64,000 nucleotides of DNA from Allodiplogaster sudhausi (Eukaryota; Nematoda; Chromadorea; Rhabditida; Diplogasteridae), in the NCBI GenBank assembly GCA_945643635.1, contig CALZFC010000056.1, forward strand, positions 903,501-967,500, written 5' to 3'. Below, in pieces: positions 57,446 through 64,000 of the stretch; within the stretch, counting starts at the first letter, position 1, and each line of letters starts with the position of its first letter. A program made the position numbers and the translations under genes. Below the pieces are notes generated by a model. That model saw nothing but the letters and a program-made list of their open reading frames with translations. It had not been told where the DNA came from and ran no database searches.

Positions 57446-58684
57446 GAGCCTGACAGCAGCAGAAGAGTGTGGCCGCGAAAGAAGAACGGACGGCGGCGAG
57501 GTTGTCGAGCTAATCTCCGCGTTTCCAGTTGAAGATTGGCACTGAATAATTATTCATGCCAAGAAATTTAATAATTTTCTGTGCACCAAGAATGAAAAAT
57601 TCTGAATTGAAAAAAAGAAAAGATGCGACCGTATTCAAGAGTATCGTGCGTCCATAAGAAATACGAAGAATGTGAAGGCATAAGATAGAAGCCTAGCTAA
57701 GTGAATTCTTCGCTAACAAGCAATACAAAGTTTTACCTGTGGAGAAGCCGAGGAATATTGAAGGGGACACTTTTCCGGAAGAAGAGAAGAAATAGGCACA
57801 GAAACAGATGAAGTTGTCATTGAAGCCGCAGAGGATAAACAGGAAAAGTCCTTAAGAGAGGCAGAGATCGGCGAAGAAATGGCAGTGCCCGCGTGCAAAA
57901 CACGAGCGACTTGGCTGCCGGAGGGTCCCGAGACGACGGCATCCGGCATACGGTAGTGTACCGTAGTCCCCGGCATCACATTTGCAGGCACCAAAACCTT
58001 AGTAAAATTGTCGTTTGACACTGGGCTATTTTATACTATTGGAAATGACAAGAACATAAACAGGTGAGTTGTATTGTTTAAATAAAAATAATAATTAATA
58101 AAAAATAAACAGGGGCAAATAAAAAGTACCCGCGCATTATCAGAATTGATGATAATTGGACGAGAGGTGGAAGTGTTGAGAATGAGAGGAGTAGAGGGAG
58201 AAGAAGCTGAGGATCCTGCGGGCACCGCCACGGGCACTGCTTGGACCGCGCGGTCACCATTCACACTCTCCTCAAGTCACAAATTATGATTCTGGATAAA
58301 TACAGAAATTAAATACTGAATAGAAAATCCATTTCGATCTATGTACATATAAAAAAGAACTCAAGTATATACAACATATGTACATTTGTACGTAGCTTCA
58401 TAGCCATGTAACTATCTACATATGAATGGAACAAAAAATTGTTATGAGGAAAAGAGAAAAGAATGTGAAGAGAAAGCAATGCCTGCGTAGTCGACTGGCG
58501 GATGATGAGTCCGATGAATTGGTGTTCCTGTCCGTCCTGGTCATGTCTTCTGAACATGCAAGGAACCGCCTCGAAACTCATGCTTAGCGTCTTCTTTCCT
58601 TCCAGCCGCTTTTCACAGCCATCAGCTAAATAAGGAACACTTTCATCATAATCAAAGAAGCATCTCTCCATCACCCCTCTCTCT

Positions 58685-58737
<53 letters not shown>

Positions 58738-58870
58738 TAGAATCTCTCGGTCATCTCCAGTGGATTGTCTCTTTCTCCCCCCGGGTCTTCTCCACTCCGC
58801 GCGCTCCCTTAGGCCATGAGAAGCACTCAAGCAGGAAGATAGAGGAACTGTGGCTATATTATAACGATTG
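53006..58870 (-). CDS. ASH1L: ASH1-like AWS-SET / PHD / BAH chromatin protein
   Basis: Nuclear protein of the ASH1 (H3K36 methyltransferase) type. Confident 3' exons: 55,740 to about 55,440 AWS Cys cluster (GCGCSRGGCSSTSDCEW, CSNRQ); about 55,296-55,100 SET core (KCEYAGEV, GNIARYVVHSCQPN); about 55,020-54,860 SET end and post-SET (CECGRAGCHGWL); about 54,760-54,548; 54,460-54,307; 54,262-53,984 PHD (VRCVCGALEEDGGMVECDGC); 53,933-53,859, 53,810-53,586, 53,536-53,423 and 53,379-53,230 BAH (FGFYYARPHETVCDSARLF, TVPVDAVVGRCCILEP); 53,174-53,103; 53,047-53,006 (ends TLDQIIARLQ, TGA). Upstream exons give a Ser/Pro-rich and charged N-terminus (about 56,170-56,088; 56,552-56,226; 57,317-56,745; about 57,535-57,447; 57,996-57,737; 58,264-58,128; perhaps 58,870-58,500). 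The 5' end is uncertain. No clear bromodomain is seen where ASH1L has one, and key SET residues differ. Confidence 0.85.
55738..56062. repeat. (CT)n/(CCCT)n simple repeat in an ASH1-like intron
   Basis: About 325 bp of CTCTCT with CCCTCCCTCC and CTTTCTTTC interruptions on the plus strand, hence GA-rich on the sense strand of the minus-strand gene. It lies between the exon ending near 56,088 and the AWS exon. The Leu/Ser-rich frames over it are artefacts. Confidence 0.9.
57364..57438. repeat. Compound (TA)n(GA)n microsatellite
   Basis: About 20 TA repeats followed by about 16 GA repeats inside an ASH1-like intron. The mirror arrangement (CT)n(TA)n occurs at 62,596-62,657 in a PEPCK intron. 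Confidence 0.95.
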
Positions 58871-60381
58871 CTCTACCCGCGACGCGTCCCATGCGCGGAG
58901 CGGTTCATTTCGAGAGAGACAATGGAAGGAAGAGAGACGGCGCGACGATCAGAGCAGAAGAGAGAGAACAATGAAAGAAGGGGAGAGTAAGACAGTGCGA
59001 GAAGAAGAGAGAGAATGAAGTCTGCGAGGTAACCTGTTTGGAGGAGAAGACAGTGCGAGGTATCTGAGGCGGAAGAAAGGAAAGAGAGTAAAGACAGTAA
59101 AAAAGGACACAGGACAGATGGCACGTAAATGGGATATTAGTGAGTGAAGAGAGAAGAGAGTGAGAGATTGGGAGAGAGAGGAAGAAAGAGGAAGAGGGTG
59201 AGACAGAAGAGTGAAGAAAGATGGTAGAAGAGAGTGAGAGATAGGGAGAGAGAGGAAGAAAGAGGAAGAGGGTGAGACAGAAGAGTGAAGAAAGATGGTA
59301 GAAGAGAGTGAGAGATAGGGAGAGAGAGGAAGGAAGAGGAAGAGGGTGAGACAGAAGAGTGAAGAAAGATGGTAGAAGAGAGTGAGAGATAGGGAGAGAG
59401 AGGAAGAAAGAGGAAGAGGGTGAGACAGAAGAGTGAAGAAAGATGGTAGAAGAGAGTGAGAGATTGGGAGAGAGAGAAAGAAAGAGGAAGAGGGTGAGAC
59501 GGAAGAGCGAATTCACATAGTCGCATAACAACTGCCTGCTGATGCTCTTGCCAGAATGTTATCGAGCATTTGAAAGAAATGGTTTGCCTGCCTTACACGA
59601 CTAGTGGGCACAATGAGAAGAAAATGGCAGAGATTGAGGGATAGAGAGAGAGACTGAGAAAAAGGGACGGAGAGAGAGGGAGAGAGAGAGAGGCAGAAAG
59701 AGGGAGAGAGAAAGCGAGAGAGAGAGAGAGAGAGACATAGGAGGAAAGGAAGAAGATTGGATGCAAGGTGGTAGAAAGGGTCAGAGATAGAGATAGAATC
59801 GCCCTTCCTGTATCATCTTCTTTGGTATCCAGAAGTGTGGATCTCCTTCTTGCGCCCATCTTCGGGTGAGAAGGGGTGTTACTCTGCTGCCCCGCTCTCT
59901 TTTCTTGAGTTTTTCTTGCTTCCCTTTTGTTGGTTTGCACATCGAAAAAATTCTTACTACTTACTATTTATCATGTAATAATATATTACAAGCAAGTTTT
60001 AATACAACGGAATAGCAATGAAGATGTCACTCAAAGACTGCAGCATTTCTCAATATGAAAGAAATGGAAATGAATAAACTTCTTATACTGACTAACAATA
60101 AGCAAATAATGAGTGCATTTAAATTGTTGCACGCAAGAAAGTGGAAGGAAGGAGAATACTGAACAAAAATGAGAAAGGCAGTTGCTTTTTCTACTGCTTC
60201 TTATCATTTTCTTTATCTCTACTTATTATTTTTCCTATTTGTCGGCTTTATCGATGAATTGCGTAGCAACTCATTCTTTTACTGAAAATAAGATTATTTA
60301 CATTATCACTGCGTCAAATACATGCAAGCGAAAATACATTAAAGAGGAGAAATAAGGACAGGAGGGAGAGAGAGGGAGAGG

Positions 60382-60412
<31 letters not shown>

Positions 60413-60479
60413 GGGGAGGGGGGAGAGGGAGAGCGCACGGAGGGAGAAGGAGCTGGCCCTCCCTAAGAAGCGGTGGTTC
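58871..60479. other. Region between ASH1-like gene and PEPCK
   Basis: GA-rich plus strand with a 74-bp tandem repeat (59,150-59,505) and a (GA)n run at about 59,640-59,740. Two minus-strand segments look weakly coding: about 59,595-59,520 (MLDNILARASAGSCYATM) and 59,940-59,800 (MQTNKREARKTQEKRAGQ, basic). They could be 5' exons of the ASH1-like gene, but I could not fix their splice sites. From 59,950 to 60,350 the sequence is AT-rich with nothing recognisable; the PEPCK 3' UTR and polyadenylation site should be there. Confidence 0.4.
59150..59505. repeat. 74-bp GA-rich tandem repeat (~4.8 copies)
   Basis: Units carrying GTGAGAGATAGGGAGAGAG and GAGACAGAAGAGTGAAGAAA recur at exactly 74-bp spacing (59,160; 59,234; 59,308; and so on). 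A few units differ by single bases (ATTGGG for ATAGGG). It lies outside recognised exons. The unit is unrelated in sequence to the 78-bp TMEM94 repeat, though also purine-rich. Confidence 0.9.
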
Positions 60480-60811
60480 CTACTCGTTGAGAGCATTGAT
60501 GCGTTGTTCTTGTTCGTCCATTTCTCTCCGGATTTCTTCAGGGAGATCGGGGCCGACCTGAAGAAGAAGAGAGAAGAGTAAGGATAGTGAGTAGAAATAG
60601 AAGAAATGGAAGAGGAAGAGAGAGATTAGACCTGCTCTGTGATGAACTTCCGCACTTCCTTAGCGTCTTCCTTCCAGTACGACGCAGGCACTGACATCAG
60701 TTCATCCCAGTTCACTTCCGAGAGGCCATCCAGGTTGATCGAGCCCTGTTCATATAGGACTACATCATTTATCAACTACAAGGGAGAAGAGACAAAGAGA
60801 GAAGGAGCAAA

Positions 60812-60861
<50 letters not shown>

Positions 60862-61220
60862 ACAGAGAAAGAGAGGCTGAGGCAGATACAGAGACAGAAA
60901 AAGAGATGAAGAAAAAAAGAGAAAGAGAGAAAAGAGAAACAAATGAGAAAAAGAGAAAAGGAGAAACAAATGAGAAAGAGAGAAAAGGAGAAACAAATGA
61001 GACAGAGAGAAAAGGAGAAACAAATGAGACAGAGAGAAAGAAAAAAAGGAGAAAAAAATGAGAAAGAGAGAAGAGAAAAAAAAAGAGAGAGAAAGAGAAA
61101 AAAGAGAGAAAGAGAAAAAAGAGAGAAAGAGAAAAGAGAGAGTGAAAAAAAGAGAGTGAAAAAGAAAAGAGAGAAATAAAAATAGAGCAAGAAAGAAAGA
61201 GAAAAGAGTGTGAAAGGAAG

Positions 61221-61257
<37 letters not shown>

Positions 61258-62031
61258 AAGAGAGAAAGCTCGCCTTGTCAGGGACAGTGCCAATGGCCGT
61301 GTCATGGCCGATTCCCTCTTCTCCATCGAGTCTCCGTATGATCCAATCGATGACTCGGATGTTCTCTCCATATCCTGGCCAGAGGAACTTGCCATTGGCA
61401 TCCTTGCGGAACCAGTTGACGTGGTAGATGCGAGGCATCTGGCGACCATCCTGCTTCAGGTCAATCCAGTGCTGGAGATACTTCCCGAAATTGTAGCCCA
61501 TGAAGGGGCGCATTGCCATCGGATCGTGCATCACAGTCTTCCCTGCAAGAAGACTCTCTCTCCTTTCTCCATCTCTTCTCTCCCTCTCTTAACTCCATCT
61601 CTTCTCTCCTCTATCCTCTCTCCCTCTCTTCTCTCCCTCCCCTCTATTCTCCCCCTCTATTCCCTCAATCTCATCTCTCCCACTTCGCTCTCATCTCTCC
61701 CTCTCTTCTCTCTCTCTCTCTCTCTCTCTCCCTCTCTCTCTTCTCTCCCCCTCTTCCCTCCCACTCCTCTCCCCTATCTTCACTGCCTCTCTTCTCTCCC
61801 TATCTTCCCTCTTCTCCACCCTCTCCTCTCTCCCCATCTCCCTCTCTTCTCTCTCCCTCTCTTCTCCCCCTCTCCCCTCTCACCCTTGTGCTCGGCTGCT
61901 GCAGTTGCTTCACTCTTCAGACATGATCCAGCGAAGATTCCATGCAGCCACGAACGAGTCTCGTAGATCAGAGGAACTCCTTCGGGGCGGCGACCACCGA
62001 AGATAATCGCTTCGATCGGGACACCCTGAAG

Positions 62032-62073
<42 letters not shown>

Positions 62074-62590
62074 AGAGGGAAAGAAAAAGGGAGAGTGCTA
62101 GAGTGTGAGAGAGATGGGAAGAAGAGAAAAGATAACCTGTGGAGACTCCCAGTCTGGATGGATGATGGGGCACTGGCTGGCGGGGGCGGCGAATCGCGAG
62201 TTGGGATGAGCCGCGGGGCCGCCAGGCTCACCGATGTGCCACTTCTCACCAAGCCATGTCGTGATCTCCACGTTCTGCAGGAAGAGTGAAAGAGACAGAG
62301 ACAGAGAGAGAGAGAGGGAGAGAGAAAATGAGAGAGAGAGAAGAGAGAGAGAGATAGAAGAGAGAGAGAAGATGCAGACAGGCAAAAGGAGAGAAAGAAA
62401 GTTGGAATGATTATCACTAAGAAGAGAAGTATGGATGATAACCTTGTCCTTGATCTCATCCTCGAGTCCCTCCCAGAAGTATTCGCCATCCGCTGTTTCT
62501 CCTACGTTCGTGAAAATCGAATTCGACTGAAAGAAGACAAAACCCATCACCATGATCAGATTCTTTCCTGATTCTTCTTTTTCATACTCT

Positions 62591-62660
<70 letters not shown>

Positions 62661-63008
62661 CTCTCATTTTTTATTTCTTTTTGCTTTCCCTCTCTTTCGT
62701 AAACTTTTCCTCTCCTACTAACTCGCTCATTCACTCTCTCACACTCAATATGGTATCAAATCAAAGCGAAAAAAGATACCTGGAATGTGGCAACAGCCAT
62801 TGGATTCGTTTTTTTGGAAGTGCCTGGAGCGACTCCGAAGAAGCCCGCTTCAGGGTTGATGGCGTAGAGACGGCCGTCCTCCCCGAACTTCATCCACGCG
62901 ATGTCGTCTCCTATAAATAAGAATGAGTTCGGCAGTTTGACAACAGAGGAGAGAGAGAGAGAGGGGGGCGAGAGGAAGAGGGAGAGATAAAGAGAGAGAA
63001 AGAAAGAC

Positions 63009-63071
<63 letters not shown>

Positions 63072-63649
63072 GGGAGAGAGAAACATTGAGGCACTCTGAC
63101 CGATACAGCGAACTTTCCATCCTGGAAGAGTTGGCTCCAGCATCGCAAGATTAGTTTTGCCGCAAGCAGAAGGGAAGGCGGCTGCGATGAAATGCTCCTG
63201 TTAATTATGATGGTAAGTCAAGAAGAGGACGGAGATACTGACAAGATGAGAGAGGGAGCTGAGAGAAAAAGAGAGACAGAGCGATAGAGAGAGAGGAGAG
63301 ATTGATAGATAGGGAAATAGAGATAGAGAGAGATAGAGAGAGAGAGAAGAGGTGATGAGGCAGAAGCAAACCTTGCCATTTGGTCGAGTGACTCCCATGA
63401 TGAGCATGTGCTCTGCCATCCACCCTTCGTCCTTTGCAATGTTCGAAGCAATTCGAAGAGCGAAGCACTTCTTACCGAGAAGAGAGTTGCCTCCTGCACA
63501 GTCACTCTCTTCCCTTTCCCTCTCGATCTACCGTAATCTTCCCTACCGTAACCCGACCCGAAAGACCAGATCTCGCGTTCTTTGGGACGATGAGCAATGA
63601 GAACGCGGTCCGGGTTGCATGGCCAGTGGTTAATCACGCGTTCTGAGAA

Positions 63650-63714
<65 letters not shown>

Positions 63715-63889
63715 TAGGGAGAGAGAGAGTGAGAGAGACTGTACTCTTAGACTAACGTTTTACTGGGCGAGGAAGTCCGACAGAGTGAATGCAACGGACA
63801 AAGTCACTATCACCCAGAGTATCCAGCACAGACAGGGACACACGGGTCATGATGCGCATCGACAGCACAACGTAGTTGGAGTCAGTCAG
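60480..63889 (-). CDS. PCK1: Phosphoenolpyruvate carboxykinase (GTP), 5'-truncated by window edge
   Basis: Converts oxaloacetate and GTP to phosphoenolpyruvate, GDP and CO2; first committed step of gluconeogenesis. Eleven exons join in phase: 63,889-63,757, 63,642-63,547, 63,493-63,372, 63,197-63,101, 62,910-62,780, 62,526-62,443, 62,274-62,137, 62,025-61,884, 61,542-61,274, 60,745-60,632, 60,557-60,480 (TAG). This gives about 467 residues, with roughly the first 150 beyond 64,000. Motifs: [22 protein letters not shown], the nucleotide-binding loop [12 protein letters not shown] with the reactive Cys, [41 protein letters not shown] and [15 protein letters not shown]. The C-terminus is EQRINALNE. 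Nothing needed for catalysis looks missing. The intron after 61,274 uses a GC donor (AAG|GCGAGC). Many introns are (CT)n on the sense strand. PFKFB in the same window acts in the opposing pathway arm, but no operon-like link is implied. Confidence 0.96.
60806..61262. repeat. GA-rich simple repeat in a PEPCK intron
   Basis: (GA)n, then a block of GAGAAACAAATGAGACAGAGAGAAAAG-like words repeated about five times with a 27-28-bp spacing (about 60,930-61,040), then GAAAAAGAGAG words. It fills the GC-AG intron between exons 61,274 and 60,745. The charged and Leu/Phe/Ser-rich frames over it are artefacts. Confidence 0.85.
61555..61880. repeat. CT-rich simple repeat in a PEPCK intron
   Basis: TCTCTCC/CTCTTCTCTC words on the plus strand fill the intron between exons 61,884 and 61,542. 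It is GA-rich on the sense strand, the opposite orientation to most PEPCK introns here. Confidence 0.85.
62596..62657. repeat. Compound (CT)n(TA)n microsatellite
   Basis: About 15 CT then 16 TA repeats inside the PEPCK intron between exons 62,780 and 62,526. Confidence 0.95.
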
Positions 63890-63891
63890 CT

Positions 63892-63926
<35 letters not shown>

Positions 63927-64000
63927 AGAGAGAAAGAGAGAGAAAGAGAGAGAGAAAGAGTGAGAAAGAGAGAGAAAGAGAGGGAGAGAGAGAGAGATGA

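Overview
This window is nuclear DNA from an animal with an otherwise compact genome. The readable genes are GT-AG spliced, with many introns of only about 36-60 nt. The gene set (PFKFB, myotubularin, TMEM94, SUMO, an ASH1-type protein, GTP-dependent PEPCK) is metazoan. Many introns carry long (CT)n/(GA)n runs. I cannot name the species; a small invertebrate is likely.

Layout: (1) 1-7.4 kb, plus strand: the last two exons of an unidentified gene, a complete PFKFB gene, a complete myotubularin phosphatase gene, and a small hAT-type MITE between the first two. (2) 7.7-50.6 kb, minus strand: one TMEM94 homologue (P-type-ATPase-like ER membrane protein) spread over about 43 kb, while its neighbours take 1-6 kb. 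(3) 51.3-52.6 kb: SUMO, plus strand. (4) 53.0-58.9 kb, minus strand: an ASH1-like AWS/SET-PHD-BAH protein. (5) 60.5-64 kb, minus strand: GTP-PEPCK, cut by the right edge of the window.

The main interest is what expanded TMEM94. Reading the gene on the minus strand, the N-terminal exons (50.6-49.4 kb) end inside a coding exon (ETPAIQVISCL) that is split by a transposon. That element lies at 43,052-49,359, has 61-bp terminal inverted repeats (58/61 identical) and is flanked by a CAG duplication. Inside it sits a second element with 36-bp inverted repeats (about 44,886-49,135). Inside the left end of that one sits a hAT element (44,905-46,408) with an exact 8-bp target duplication, ATGCCAAC. The transposon end nearest the downstream exon supplies an in-frame splice acceptor and 12 codons, so the insertion could be removed as an intron.

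Downstream, a 1.88-kb block (one end of the transposon plus four complete TMEM94 exons and the start of a fifth) occurs four times in tandem. The copies alternate with arrays of a 78-bp minisatellite of about 41, 23, 262 and 1.3 copies, roughly 25.5 kb or 40% of the window. The 78-bp unit is the 3' end of a TMEM94 exon plus the first bases of its 5' splice site, so every copy carries a GTAAG donor. Two of the four blocks have a 4-bp deletion that shifts the TMEM94 frame; the two blocks nearest the 3' exons are intact.

The thousand-codon open frames across the minisatellite arise because 78 is divisible by three. I do not treat them as genes. Exon boundaries below come from reading splice sites and phases by eye, and family assignments rest on remembered family sequence patterns, not on a database search.
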